A stretch of DNA of 64,000 nucleotides from Pseudomonadota bacterium (GTDB lineage: Bacteria; Pseudomonadota; Gammaproteobacteria; Steroidobacterales; Steroidobacteraceae). The notes beneath the pieces are model-generated. The model was not told the origin of the DNA and did not search any database. It saw only the letters and a program-made list of their open reading frames with translations. The DNA lies in assembly GCA_023423065.1 (NCBI GenBank), contig JAFAGC010000070.1, forward strand, positions 46,484 to 110,483, written 5' to 3'. This document shows positions 34,831-45,720 of this stretch, one piece after another (positions within the stretch are counted from its first letter, which is position 1; each line of letters opens with the position of its first letter). The position numbers and the translations under genes are program-made.

Positions 34831-36663
34831 CTAGCTATTCAACACCGACGTAATGCCCACGATCGTCAACGCCGCGATGAGGTTGAATGTCGAGTGCATC
34901 ACGATCGGCGCCAGCAGCCCTTCGCTGCGTTTGACGAGCCAGGCGCCCACGAGGCCGAACAGGAACAGCGCCGGCATGTCCGCCCAGGATTCGTGAATCA
35001 GCGCGAATAGCGCGGCCTGAATGACCGCGGCGAACAGGAATGTCACCTGGCCGCGAGACGCCTCGAGCAGCACGCCGCGAAACACCAGCTCTTCGATGAC
35101 CGGAACGGCCACCGCGAAGATGAGCAGCATGGTGACGATGCCGTACAACTGGTGTGTGCCCTGCATCGCGCGGATCGTGTCGGTGCCCAGCGCACCCGCC
35201 GATTGCAGTCCCAGGCCGATGATGCCCGTCACGACCTTCAGCGCGATCGCGAAGCCGATGCCGACGAGGATCGACTTCGTCACCGACCAGTTGCCGAACA
35301 GCAGCGACTTCAGCGATCGCCCGCGCAGCAGGGGCAGGATCAACAACAGCGTGAGCAGCGTGGTCCAGAGCATTTCCCGGGCGAGCACGACGTCCGTGGC
35401 GCTCGTCTGGCCGCGCTTGGTCCAGGGAAGCATCAGCTCCAGGAATGCCGCGTGGAATACGTAGATGGAAATCAGGCCGCCGATGGAAAAGACGGCGAGT
35501 GCGTACCACGCGTGCCGGAGAGTCCAGGCCGGCTGAGGCTTGTCGGGCTCGAGGCCCGCGACCCGGCGCCCGAGACCACGGTAGTGGATAGGCGCGATCA
35601 CGGCCGCGGGCATCGCGGCGGCCGACAGGAGCAAACCGAAGAACAGCAGGAAGCCCCAGACGTCGCTTCCTTTCCACGGCGCGCCCGGATGCGCCAGGAA
35701 CAGTGAGAGTCGTTCGCGGCTGAGGAGGTCCGCACCGAACCCCTGGTCGCGAAGTTGTTCGTAGGCGGCGATGGCCGCTTCGCGGTTGCCGTGTTTGCGC
35801 TCGAACTCGAAGTATTCGACACGGTTGTCGTACAGGACGAACTCGCCTCCGATGACGCGGCGATACATCTCCCGCGCGGCTTCGATCTCGCCGTTTTCCG
35901 CGAGGATGCGCGCGAGCATGACGTTTCCGCCCGGAGCCTCCTTGTCGGCACGCAGGATTTCACCCGCCGCTTTCGGATCGCCCATGTCCACGAGCAGCTT
36001 CGCGGCGCTGAAGCGCGGCACGTTTTCCCAGGTGCTCTCCGGCGCTTCGAGCAGCAACCGGCGCGCCTTGTCCTTCGCCCCGAGCTGAATCCAGCGCTCC
36101 ACGGCAACCAGCAAGACGCGCGAACCGGGATTGAGGCTGACCGCCTGGATCGCGTATTGGGAAGAGAGTTCCGGCTTGGTCCAGTGGAACTTGTCCGAGA
36201 GTAGTTCGTACAGGACCGCCTGCTGCTGCGGCGACCAATGACGCGAACGCGGAATGAGCGCCTCGGCCTTGCTGCCCGCGTCGTCTCCCCATGACTTCTC
36301 GATGTCATAGAGAAGGATTTCGGGATGTTCCGCGTGACGGCCCTTGCGAAGCTGCTCCTGGCACGCCTCCAGGTCGTCGCTCGAGGACTCGATGTACATT
36401 TCCTCCGAGTACGCGAACACCTCGATGAATCGGCACTTTTCGACCTGCGGCGTCGGCTCGAAGGGATCTTTCGCGATTCGCGCGTCGTATGCGGCGAGTA
36501 CTTCGCTGTAAATGGCCGTCTGGGCGTTGTCCACCCGTTTGGCGAATCGCAGGTGCGAGCCGGGCGCGAAGTCGGTTTCGATGTCGATGGGAGCCTGGGC
36601 GAGGACTGCCCCGGCGAGGAAGCAGAGAAGAAAAGCGAGTGACTTTGTTGTTCTTGTTGTCAC
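34831..36663 (-). CDS. TPR-like domain fused to CPBP intramembrane protease
   Basis: 610-aa exported/membrane protein. A signal peptide (SLAFLLCFLAGAVLAQ) leads to about 320 periplasmic residues of TPR/SEL1-like helical repeats (for example AAREMYRRVIGGEF, AAIAAYEQLRDQGFG), then a membrane domain with at least eight helices. The CPBP (CAAX protease/Abi) motifs are present: PVIEELVFRG, ALFALIHESW and VMHSTFNLIAA. Proteases of this family cleave within membranes; substrate unknown. The TPR half may recruit or regulate. Monocistronic by spacing. Confidence 0.85.
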   Translation of the reverse strand: MTTRTTKSLAFLLCFLAGAVLAQAPIDIETDFAPGSHLRFAKRVDNAQTAIYSEVLAAYDARIAKDPFEPTPQVEKCRFIEVFAYSEEMYIESSSDDLEACQEQLRKGRHAEHPEILLYDIEKSWGDDAGSKAEALIPRSRHWSPQQQAVLYELLSDKFHWTKPELSSQYAIQAVSLNPGSRVLLVAVERWIQLGAKDKARRLLLEAPESTWENVPRFSAAKLLVDMGDPKAAGEILRADKEAPGGNVMLARILAENGEIEAAREMYRRVIGGEFVLYDNRVEYFEFERKHGNREAAIAAYEQLRDQGFGADLLSRERLSLFLAHPGAPWKGSDVWGFLLFFGLLLSAAAMPAAVIAPIHYRGLGRRVAGLEPDKPQPAWTLRHAWYALAVFSIGGLISIYVFHAAFLELMLPWTKRGQTSATDVVLAREMLWTTLLTLLLILPLLRGRSLKSLLFGNWSVTKSILVGIGFAIALKVVTGIIGLGLQSAGALGTDTIRAMQGTHQLYGIVTMLLIFAVAVPVIEELVFRGVLLEASRGQVTFLFAAVIQAALFALIHESWADMPALFLFGLVGAWLVKRSEGLLAPIVMHSTFNLIAALTIVGITSVLNS

Positions 36664-36785
36664 GGGGCGATGCTACTACTGGGTGTTCAGCCTGGTCACG
36701 TACGTGCGGTGGCCCGGTCGCGCGCAGGCATGCACCCACTCTGCCTCGTGGGGCTTTCGAGTGACATTCGCTCGATGACCAGGCG

Positions 36786-37652
36786 CTATTTGCGGGTGGA
36801 CGCGCCGGCGCCCCATATCCGCCGGGCGTTACCGCTCAGGATGGCCGCCTTTTCTTCTTTCGTTAAATCGAGCTTCTCCAGCGCCTCGACCGTGGGTGCT
36901 ATCGCAATCTGCGGATAGTCAGAGCCCATGAGCACGTGATCGATGCCCACATTGCGCAACGTCCAGACGAATTCCTTCTCGATGGGCGAGCCGGCCGCGA
37001 GCAGCACGACGCCGGAGATGTCGAAGTACACGTTGTCGAGCGCGAAGCCATCCGCGGTGCGCGCGAGCACGAGGATGTTCCAGTAGCGGAAATTGAGGCC
37101 GCCCATGTGGGCGAAGATGAAGCGCGTTCTGGGCGCTTTGAATGCGAGGTTGAACAGGTCTTCGCAGTCGCCCGGCACGATGCCTGCGTTGTCGATGAGC
37201 ACCGTCATGCCGAGCTCGCCGGCTTTCGTCATGAGCGCCAGTACGCGCGGGTCGGAGATCTGGAAGTTCTGCGTGTGCGGATGAATCTTCAGCGTTTTCA
37301 CACCGCGCGCCGCGATGCGCGCGAGTTCGTCGAGCGCCGCCTGCCCGTCGTACGGGTGGACCGTTGCAATGGGAACCACCTCGGGATGATTTGCGGCAAG
37401 CGCGATCAGGGCATCGTTGCTCGAGCGAATAGAAGCGGGATTACCCGCAGGCGCCTGGTGCGGACCGCCGAACCACATTGCACCGATGCCCGCGAGCTCT
37501 ACGCCGGCATCCCGTGCTTCGGTCTTGAACTTTGCCAGGGACGCCTCGCCCTCGCGCAAATGCACGTGGACGTCGAACACCGGGTCCGTCGAATGGGCGT
37601 TGCCGGCCAGACAGAGACCGAGGGAGAGAACGAGAAGACGGTAGAGGTTCAT
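36786..37652 (-). CDS. Secreted amidohydrolase (amidohydrolase_2 family)
   Basis: 288-aa metal-dependent hydrolase with a signal peptide (LLVLSLGLCLAGNAHS). TIM-barrel metal motifs: FDVHVHLREGE near residue 28, TLKIHPHTQNF near residue 125, FIFAHMGG near residue 185 and VLMGSDYPQ near residue 245. Related proteins act on aromatic acids or lactones, usually in the cytoplasm; export here is unusual. Substrate not determinable. The gene lies between the two diguanylate cyclase paralogues. Confidence 0.82.
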   Translation of the reverse strand: MNLYRLLVLSLGLCLAGNAHSTDPVFDVHVHLREGEASLAKFKTEARDAGVELAGIGAMWFGGPHQAPAGNPASIRSSNDALIALAANHPEVVPIATVHPYDGQAALDELARIAARGVKTLKIHPHTQNFQISDPRVLALMTKAGELGMTVLIDNAGIVPGDCEDLFNLAFKAPRTRFIFAHMGGLNFRYWNILVLARTADGFALDNVYFDISGVVLLAAGSPIEKEFVWTLRNVGIDHVLMGSDYPQIAIAPTVEALEKLDLTKEEKAAILSGNARRIWGAGASTRK

Positions 37653-37717
37653 CGTGAGCCTTGCTGCGGACGACTTCGACAAGTTGCAGTTTAGCCCAGA
37701 CCGACTTGCGTGCCTCG

Positions 37718-39079
37718 CTACCGATGCAGCTTGAACCTTCCACTCATCAACGCCCAAGCTCCCTTGCTCGCCCCCGTGACCTTGTGCATCTTCTCCTCGT
37801 TCGCCGCGACCACGCAGTTGCGACCGCGACTCTTCGCAAGATAGAGCGCCTGATCCGCCTGGCGGAACGCCTCGTCGAACCCCGCCCCACCCCTCGAGGC
37901 CGCGACACCGAAGCTGGCCGTGATGTCGAGCCTGTCTTCCGGGACGAAGTTGGTTTCCATGATCTTGTGCCGCAGCTTTTCCGCGAGGTCCGCGGCTTTC
38001 TCCAGGCTCGCGCCCGGACACACGAGCACGAACTCCTCACCACCCCAACGGCCCACCGCATCCGTGTTGCGGATGCCGGCGCGCAGGATCTCGCCCATCG
38101 TGCCCAGCACTCGGTCACCCACGTGATGCCCACGCTCGTCGTTGACGCGCTTGAAGTGATCGAGATCGATGACGATGACGCTCGCGGCCACGCCCGAATC
38201 GGCCAAGGACGCGACGAACTGATCGATGCCGTGACGATTGAGTACGCTGGTCAGCGCATCGATCGTCGAGAGCTTCTGGTATTTCTCCTTCTCCCGCGCG
38301 AGCTCGGCGATCTTCTGGCGCTGCGCGCGATGCGCCCGCCGCAGCTTCACGAGCTGCGTAGTCCCATAGGTCGTGCCGAGGATCATCCACAGGCACAGGA
38401 TCCCGAGGTACCAGGACTCCGCGCTGATCCACTCGCCCACGAACTCGACCTTCTCGATGCGGATGTCGTGCCGCGTGCCGCCGAGTTCACCCTGCAGGTC
38501 GACGTTGAAGACGGTCGCGTTGCTGAGATCGGGATGCGAATACTCGCGCGGGTGGTTGTAGGCCGTCGTCCACCACTCCGCCACCGAGAACTCGCCCATG
38601 CCGATCGCGATGGGCTTGTCGAGATCCTTGGTCGGGATGTTGACGAAGTTGAACTTCGGGGAATTCACGTCGTCGACCGTCGAGAATCGCGGGTCGAAGT
38701 TGCGCAGCGCCACGCGCAGGTATTGCGCGTTGCCCGTGTAGCGGATCGTCAGGTTCAGCGTCTTGTAGCGCGAGAGGTCGATGCCCCGGCTCACGTCCTC
38801 GCCCGCCAGCATGTAGGCGAAGCCACAGCCCTGAAAGATCGTCTCCTCAGGGAACTGGCAGGCGTAGTGGAAATTGAGCTGGTCGAGCCAGTCGATTTCC
38901 GCCGGCGCGCCCTGACCCGATTGCACGAGGAGCGACTTCCACAGGCGGTCGTCCGCGTGGGTGAACGTCAGCTTGCGTTCCGGCAGGAAGCGATGCCCCA
39001 CCACGAGCAACAGCGTGAGCAGTATGCCGAGCAGCAGGGCCGCTGATTGGATGGGATTTCTGTGAGCGGTGTCGCGCAT
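37718..39079 (-). CDS. Membrane diguanylate cyclase with periplasmic sensor (copy 2)
   Basis: 453-aa protein with the same layout as 33265-34635: N-terminal helix (AALLLGILLTLLLVVGHRFL), periplasmic sensor with shared blocks (YRVA-type LNLTIRYTGNAQYLRVALRN, NPRFS-like NFDPRFSTVDDVNSPKFNF), second helix, coiled coil and GGDEF domain with RNTD I-site and RWGGEEF active site. The C-terminal tail (KVTGASKGAWALMSGRFKLH) is also shared. It should make c-di-GMP in response to a periplasmic cue. Both paralogues lie on the minus strand about 3 kb apart. Confidence 0.9.
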   Translation of the reverse strand: MRDTAHRNPIQSAALLLGILLTLLLVVGHRFLPERKLTFTHADDRLWKSLLVQSGQGAPAEIDWLDQLNFHYACQFPEETIFQGCGFAYMLAGEDVSRGIDLSRYKTLNLTIRYTGNAQYLRVALRNFDPRFSTVDDVNSPKFNFVNIPTKDLDKPIAIGMGEFSVAEWWTTAYNHPREYSHPDLSNATVFNVDLQGELGGTRHDIRIEKVEFVGEWISAESWYLGILCLWMILGTTYGTTQLVKLRRAHRAQRQKIAELAREKEKYQKLSTIDALTSVLNRHGIDQFVASLADSGVAASVIVIDLDHFKRVNDERGHHVGDRVLGTMGEILRAGIRNTDAVGRWGGEEFVLVCPGASLEKAADLAEKLRHKIMETNFVPEDRLDITASFGVAASRGGAGFDEAFRQADQALYLAKSRGRNCVVAANEEKMHKVTGASKGAWALMSGRFKLHR

Positions 39080-39259
39080 TGGGCGGCGCGCCTGCGATAT
39101 TCCCCGGTTTGCGCAGAGGCACCGGGATGGGTATCGGCAGGTGTGGGCAAATGTTTACCTGTTCCGAAACCGTTCGCCCGCCATACCTCTTTCAGGATCG
39201 CGGACTTTTCACGCGCGCCGCCGTGATAACGTCGGCGCAAACAAGAGAGGGGTTCCCGA

Positions 39260-40819
<1,560 letters not shown>

Positions 40820-40862
40820 CGACGGTTGCGACGTTCGACCGGATTGCGGCATCTTGGTCCGC

Positions 40863-41804
40863 ATGCGGCGAACTTCAGCGTTTCTCTCCCTGACCGCGGT
40901 GGCCGTGCTGGCCACCGCGGCCCAGGCGCAGATGTCGGCAGACATCGAGGCGATCGCGGTCGTCATCCACGACCATTACTTCGACCCGGCTCGCGCACAC
41001 ACGATCGCCAATGAACTTCGATCACGCGCCAAGGCGGAAAAGCTCGACGAGCTGACCGACCGCGGGAAACTCGCGCAGGAGCTCACCGCGATCCTCAGGA
41101 CCTATGACCGCCACTTCCGCGTGAACTACGAACCGCCGGAAGCCGGCGGCAACGGAGCGCCTCGCGAAATGCGACGTCCGTACGACCCCAGCGCGTTCAA
41201 CTACGGATTCAAGCGCGCGGAAAAGCTACCCGGCAACGTGGCGCTGATCGAACTCGTAGGCGTCGCGGATATCGACTTCGGCAATCCGGAAGATCCCGCG
41301 CGGCGCGCCGCCGACGCCGCGCTGTCCCTCGCGCAGGACGCCGACGCCGTCATCCTCGACCTGCGTGCAAACGGTGGCGGAGCCCCATCCATGGTGGGCT
41401 ACCTCATCAGCGCATTCGTCAAACCCGGCGCGAACGTCTACAACACGTTTCATTCCCGCACCGGGACGGAGAGCGAGCGCCCGGCCATCGAGTATCCGCG
41501 CCCCATGCTCGATGTGCCTGTGTTCGTGCTGACGAGCCGGCGGACATTCTCCGCCGCGGAGTCGATTGCGTTTTCCCTGCAATCATGCGGGCGCGCGAAA
41601 ACCGTCGGCGAACGTTCAGGTGGCGGTGCGAATCCCGGGGATATTTTCCCACTACCGCAGGGCTACAGCGTGTTCGTGTCCACCGGATCCCCGCGCAATC
41701 CGATCAACGGGCGCAACTGGGAAACCACGGGCGTGACGCCGGACGTCGAGACGGCCCCCGAAGAAGCGCTCGATCGCGCGCTGGAACTGGCCCGGAAGAA
41801 ATGA
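40863..41804 (+). CDS. Secreted S41-family peptidase
   Basis: 313-aa C-terminal-processing-peptidase relative with a signal peptide (TSAFLSLTAVAVLATAAQAQ). S41 core: NVALIELVGVADIDFG, AVILDLRANGGGAPSMVGY, and the nucleophile region VLTSRRTFSAAESIAFSLQ, with SGGGANPGD after it. A helical N-terminal domain (residues 25-95) resembles the tail-binding cap; a PDZ domain is absent. The ATG at 40863 is chosen over an upstream TTG. It follows the GH51 gene by 43 bp, so cotranscription is possible, although no functional link is evident. Confidence 0.85.
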   Translation: MRRTSAFLSLTAVAVLATAAQAQMSADIEAIAVVIHDHYFDPARAHTIANELRSRAKAEKLDELTDRGKLAQELTAILRTYDRHFRVNYEPPEAGGNGAPREMRRPYDPSAFNYGFKRAEKLPGNVALIELVGVADIDFGNPEDPARRAADAALSLAQDADAVILDLRANGGGAPSMVGYLISAFVKPGANVYNTFHSRTGTESERPAIEYPRPMLDVPVFVLTSRRTFSAAESIAFSLQSCGRAKTVGERSGGGANPGDIFPLPQGYSVFVSTGSPRNPINGRNWETTGVTPDVETAPEEALDRALELARKK

Positions 41805-41863
41805 TCCGGGAGAGTAGTTAGCCAGGCATTGCGATTGTCGGAGCGGCCCAACAAACCCGGGCG

Positions 41864-42454
41864 TCAATTCCGGGTAAGCGCCTTTCTCCTGGCGAAGTAT
41901 TCCTCCTTTGTGATCCGGCCTGAGGTATAGGCGTCCACCAGGGCATTGAGCTCCCGTTCGATCGAAGCCGGGGAAGTCAACGGCTCATTGGGTCTTTCGG
42001 GGGCCTTGCGCACGACGGCGATCGGCTGGGAAACGTTGACGAATAGTTCGTCGATCACGGGGAAGAGTTTCTTTTGCGTGCTCGCCATCTGCAGCGGCGA
42101 GAAGGGCTTCAACATGAACTTGCCCGACGCAATCGCGCGTCCGTCCCGGAAGATATCGATCTTGGCGTCAGTCATGTTGAACTGCAGATTCCATTTCTGA
42201 ACCGCCGTGTACTTCACCGCGTACCTGCAGTGGCGAGGGACCACGCCTTCGTACACCTCGCTGGTCACACCGTGCCGCGCAAAGCCTTCCTCCAACGCGG
42301 GTATGAAATCATTCACCTTCACCTTGGGATTCTTCTGGATACACAGGTGATCGATCCCTTCGTTGGCATCTATCGGACCCAGGCGATTCGTGCTGCACGC
42401 CGCGAGCACGGCGAATGAAGTCGTTAGCAAAGCGACCGCGATCTTCGATCGCAT
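41864..42454 (-). CDS. Sbal_3080-like lipoprotein with C-terminal SHOCT-like motif
   Basis: 196-aa lipoprotein (signal LLTTSFAVLAACSTNR, lipobox LAAC). The mature domain (IDHLCIQKNPKVKVNDFIPA, YEGVVPRHCRYAVKYTA) matches what I recall of Sbal_3080-type lipoproteins, whose function is unknown. The last 35 residues (VDAYTSGRITKEEYFARRKA) look like a SHOCT oligomerisation motif. Transcribed leftward after the following metallopeptidase-like gene with a 62-bp gap. Confidence 0.75.
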   Translation of the reverse strand: MRSKIAVALLTTSFAVLAACSTNRLGPIDANEGIDHLCIQKNPKVKVNDFIPALEEGFARHGVTSEVYEGVVPRHCRYAVKYTAVQKWNLQFNMTDAKIDIFRDGRAIASGKFMLKPFSPLQMASTQKKLFPVIDELFVNVSQPIAVVRKAPERPNEPLTSPASIERELNALVDAYTSGRITKEEYFARRKALTRN

Positions 42455-42516
42455 ATCGACCCTCCCCTTCGAAAACCTGCATCAGCGGAGCGAGATTACG
42501 ACGGACGCCGGTTCGC

Positions 42517-44112
42517 CTATTCTTCCTCTTCTTCCTCTTCTTCCCCTTCCTTTTTTTCGTTCGGCGGCAAACCCAGTCTTTCGAGCTTTGATATGGCTTC
42601 CGACATGACTTCTGTCTCGCCAAGCTCATTGATGAGAGCCGCCACTTGCGCCGCGTATTCGAGCTTGTGCGGGTTGTTGGCGAATGGCTGCAAAGCCCGG
42701 ATCGCTGTGTTCTTGTCGCCTGCCCGCAGATTTACGAGGGCCGCATGCAACGCGTACTCCGGCACGCTCGGCGCGAACATGGCCGCGGCCGTGCCGGCGT
42801 TCACCATGGATTTCGAGGGCGTGCCGCCCGTGTCCATGCTGACCGACAGGTAGTAGAGGTTCGGGGCGTGACCCTTGTCCAGCTTGTACGCTTCGAGGAA
42901 CTGCGCGCTGGCCTTGTTTCGATTGTCGAGGTGTTCGGCACTGTTCCCGTCCGCGTCCTGGTAGTAGCTGCGTCCGAGTAGATAGTGTGCGTCGAATGAT
43001 GACGGACCCTTTGTCACGATTGATTCGAGATTCGCGCGCGCCGTTTTCGCGTCACCGAACAGCAACTCCGCGCGACTCAGCTCCAGTCGAAGATCGAGAT
43101 CGCCGGGTCGTTTCGCACTCAGTGAACGCAGTTTCTCGGTCAGCTTTATGCCGTGCTTCTTCGTCGGGCAGGTGCGCAGCGCGGCCGCCTCCATCAGGTA
43201 ATCGCCTCGTTCCTTGGGCAGACGCGCCACCGTGATCGGCGCGTCCGGCATCTCCGGTACTTTCACCTGTAACGCTGAATACTTGCGGCGATAGGAGTTG
43301 ATCTCGCTGCGCAGCTGCGACGTCGTCAATCCAGTCGTCGCCTTGAAGACTTCCGAGCCGTCCTCCCCGCGTGCGATGCGGTCGAAATAGGAGTTCAGCG
43401 CCTGTGCCCGGGCCGAATCCGACAGCATGTAGTGTGCCGTGATCCACGACTGCGCGTAGTACTGGAAGGCGTTCACCTGCTTCTTCTTGACCGCCTCCGT
43501 GAAGCGCTTCGGATCGAGCATCACGTTGTAGTCCACCCAGCGCTCCGAGGAGTTCAGTTGCGCCGCGCGCCCGTCCTGGGGGACTCCGACCAGGTAGTAG
43601 CCGCGCTGCAGCTTCGTGCTGCCCAGGTACTCCGCGAAGCCCTCCACGTACCAGGACGGGTAGAAGCGTCGCATGCGCGAGAACATCACGTGATGCGCAT
43701 ACTCGTGCAGCAGGATCTGCAGCCCCATGTCCATTTGCGCACCAAAAAACTGCGGAGCGAACACGAATGCCTGTGCGCCCTCGATACATCTGTCGTAGAA
43801 GCCCCCGACGTACCGGCCGATCTTGGGCACGACCGTCTTGAAGTGATCCGGACTGTCTACCAGGTAGATCGTGAACCGGCTGGTCGCAGCCCGGTCCTTG
43901 GGGTTGTTGTCGAGGAGCAGGTCCGCCAGATACTTGAAGGCCTCGAGGTGCTCGAGGTAGGCGCGGGTTTCTGCCGCGTCGATATTGCTGTAGATCAGGA
44001 AGTTGGGTGATTCGGCGCGGTACCAGGTGTCCGCGTGGGCGGACGGGGCCAATGCGACGAGCAGGATGGCGGAGAAGCGGGTCCAACTAGTGGCGATTCG
44101 GCGAGCCTTCAT
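42517..44112 (-). CDS. Secreted DUF1570-like zinc peptidase with TPR repeats and poly-Glu tail
   Basis: 531-aa protein: signal peptide (FSAILLVALAPSAHAD), a gluzincin-like domain with LLHEYAHHVMF (HExxH) near residue 137 and WYVEGFAEYLGS (third ligand Glu) near residue 155, then TPR-like repeats from about residue 330 (ELLFGDAKTARANLESIV, LLGRSYYQDADGN). It ends in GEEEEEEEEE encoded by a TTC/CTC-rich microsatellite, a tract that could change length by slippage. The peptidase domain resembles DUF1570 proteins; substrate unknown. Confidence 0.8.
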   Translation of the reverse strand: MKARRIATSWTRFSAILLVALAPSAHADTWYRAESPNFLIYSNIDAAETRAYLEHLEAFKYLADLLLDNNPKDRAATSRFTIYLVDSPDHFKTVVPKIGRYVGGFYDRCIEGAQAFVFAPQFFGAQMDMGLQILLHEYAHHVMFSRMRRFYPSWYVEGFAEYLGSTKLQRGYYLVGVPQDGRAAQLNSSERWVDYNVMLDPKRFTEAVKKKQVNAFQYYAQSWITAHYMLSDSARAQALNSYFDRIARGEDGSEVFKATTGLTTSQLRSEINSYRRKYSALQVKVPEMPDAPITVARLPKERGDYLMEAAALRTCPTKKHGIKLTEKLRSLSAKRPGDLDLRLELSRAELLFGDAKTARANLESIVTKGPSSFDAHYLLGRSYYQDADGNSAEHLDNRNKASAQFLEAYKLDKGHAPNLYYLSVSMDTGGTPSKSMVNAGTAAAMFAPSVPEYALHAALVNLRAGDKNTAIRALQPFANNPHKLEYAAQVAALINELGETEVMSEAISKLERLGLPPNEKKEGEEEEEEEE

Positions 44113-44166
44113 GTCGGCCTCTTGTCCATTGCGCTGAATACGATACTGCGATGGTCGATGACCACG

Positions 44167-44886
44167 CTACTTTTTCTCCCGCCTCACCATGGCGACGTTG
44201 TTTATCAGCTTCGACTCGAAGTAGCTCGAAGCGTCGAGCAGCTCCCAGAGCTTCTTGTACCCATAGTTGCGGGAATCGAAGTCCGGCTTCTTGTTGCGGA
44301 TGATGTTGCCGACGGCACTCAAGTTTGCCCATCCATTGTCATCGGCCGAGTCGTCGACAGCGTCGCCGACCAGCGCCACGAATTCAGCGTCGCGATCCAT
44401 TTCCGCGGCAGACTTGCGGGGCAACGGCCGCCCATCCACCGACCCAAGAACCTCTGTGTAGATGAACCGGTCGCAGGCTGCCACGAATGGTTTGGGTGTC
44501 TTCAACTCGCCGAAGCCGTAGACGCGCCTTCCGGACTCCTTGAGCCGCGAGGCAAGGCGGGTGAAATCACTGTCACTCGACACCAGGCAGAAGCCATCGA
44601 GGTTGCCCGCATACAGCAGGTCCATCGCGTCGATGATCAATGCACTGTCGGTGGCGTTCTTCCCTTTGGTGTATGCGAATTGCTGCACGGGTTGAATCGA
44701 GTGATCCAGTAGTGCCGCCTTCCAGGAACCCAGGTTCGGGGTTGTCCAATCGCCGTAGATGCGGCGAACGGTCGCGCGACCCAGTTTGGCAACTTCATCC
44801 ATCAATCCCTGGATGATGGCGGGGCTTGCGTTGTCCGCGTCGATGAGGATCGCCAGGGTTGAGGTCGTCTCGGCGGTGGTTTGCAT
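44167..44886 (-). CDS. NYN (LabA/DUF88) domain protein with LOTUS/OST-HTH domain
   Basis: 239-aa protein. The N-terminal PIN-like NYN domain has the acidic ribonuclease residues in LAILIDADNASPAI, KNATDSALIIDAMDLLY and FCLVSSDSDFTRLA; the C-terminal 65 residues (GWANLSAVGNIIRN, NYGYKKLWELLDAS) form a LOTUS/OST-HTH RNA-binding domain. The combination points to an RNA-processing or RNA-silencing role in the cytoplasm. The start at MQTTAETTSTLAIL is chosen; an upstream in-frame extension looks non-coding. It marks the left edge of the accessory region. Confidence 0.87.
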   Translation of the reverse strand: MQTTAETTSTLAILIDADNASPAIIQGLMDEVAKLGRATVRRIYGDWTTPNLGSWKAALLDHSIQPVQQFAYTKGKNATDSALIIDAMDLLYAGNLDGFCLVSSDSDFTRLASRLKESGRRVYGFGELKTPKPFVAACDRFIYTEVLGSVDGRPLPRKSAAEMDRDAEFVALVGDAVDDSADDNGWANLSAVGNIIRNKKPDFDSRNYGYKKLWELLDASSYFESKLINNVAMVRREKK

Positions 44887-45005
44887 GCTGTTCCCTGTGA
44901 AGTGAACCGCCAGATTGGACACCGGTCTGGCCTGGAAAGCGGATTCCAAATCCAAGTCTGTCGCTAACGCCGACGATGTGACATGCAAAACACTCCGGGA
45001 TAGAG

Positions 45006-45698
45006 CTAGTACCCCAGCTTCACGCCCCACTCGCGCAGGCATTCACCGATCGAGTCCGCCAATGAAGCCTTCATATGCCAATAGCCAAAGAATGGCGCAA
45101 AGATCACCCGATCGCCTTCATAGCGCATCAACTTACCGCCAGTTTCCAGCTGTCCGGAATCGGGGGCCAGCGAGAATGCTCGCTCGAAATCCGTCCAGTA
45201 TGACTTCCCGAAGCACACGGTTGCCTGTACATGCGCTTGCGACCGGGTCTCGCGCAGCTTCTGAAAGCGGACAACTTCGACTGAATGCTGGTACGACTCA
45301 CGGCACGACAGTCCAAACATCGAACTGAAATAATCAGGCCAATCCGAGACCGCCCGCCTCGCCAGCGGATAGAGGTTTGCATGAAAGACCCGCGATCCTG
45401 GAGACCACAGCGGCGGCACGACGCCAGATGAGTCACGGGCAGTATTGCCTCGTACGCGATCAACGATCGCCTGCTCCCAGTAGCGTACTTTCGAGCGAGT
45501 TGCTGCGGGCAATCCCTCGCACCCAACACCAGTCTCATAAGTCATGTCACCGAGCGTGCGAATTGCTCCACGGCGTTCCGTGAACCATTGGTCAACCGAC
45601 TGTGTCGAGCCGCTCCATCCGCTTCCTTCTTCGATTCCGACGAACCACAGGCCACCAATCGGATCACCCCAAACCGGCGTGGGCAAGCATGCGGGCAA
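45006..45698 (-). CDS. Hypothetical protein, possible UDG-superfamily fold
   Basis: 230-aa cytoplasmic protein. GGLWFVGIEEGSGWSG near residue 14, RVFHANLYPLARR near residue 105, QATVCFGKSYWTDF near residue 165 and FAPFFGYWHM near residue 205 recall, in order and character, the strands and loops of uracil-DNA-glycosylase-like proteins, but the canonical GxxPG and HPS motifs are not intact. I treat the fold as a hypothesis only. It follows a 22-bp gap after the next accessory gene. Confidence 0.6.
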   Translation of the reverse strand: MPACLPTPVWGDPIGGLWFVGIEEGSGWSGSTQSVDQWFTERRGAIRTLGDMTYETGVGCEGLPAATRSKVRYWEQAIVDRVRGNTARDSSGVVPPLWSPGSRVFHANLYPLARRAVSDWPDYFSSMFGLSCRESYQHSVEVVRFQKLRETRSQAHVQATVCFGKSYWTDFERAFSLAPDSGQLETGGKLMRYEGDRVIFAPFFGYWHMKASLADSIGECLREWGVKLGY

Positions 45699-45720
45699 AG
45701 TTTTGTTCGGGCGACATCCT

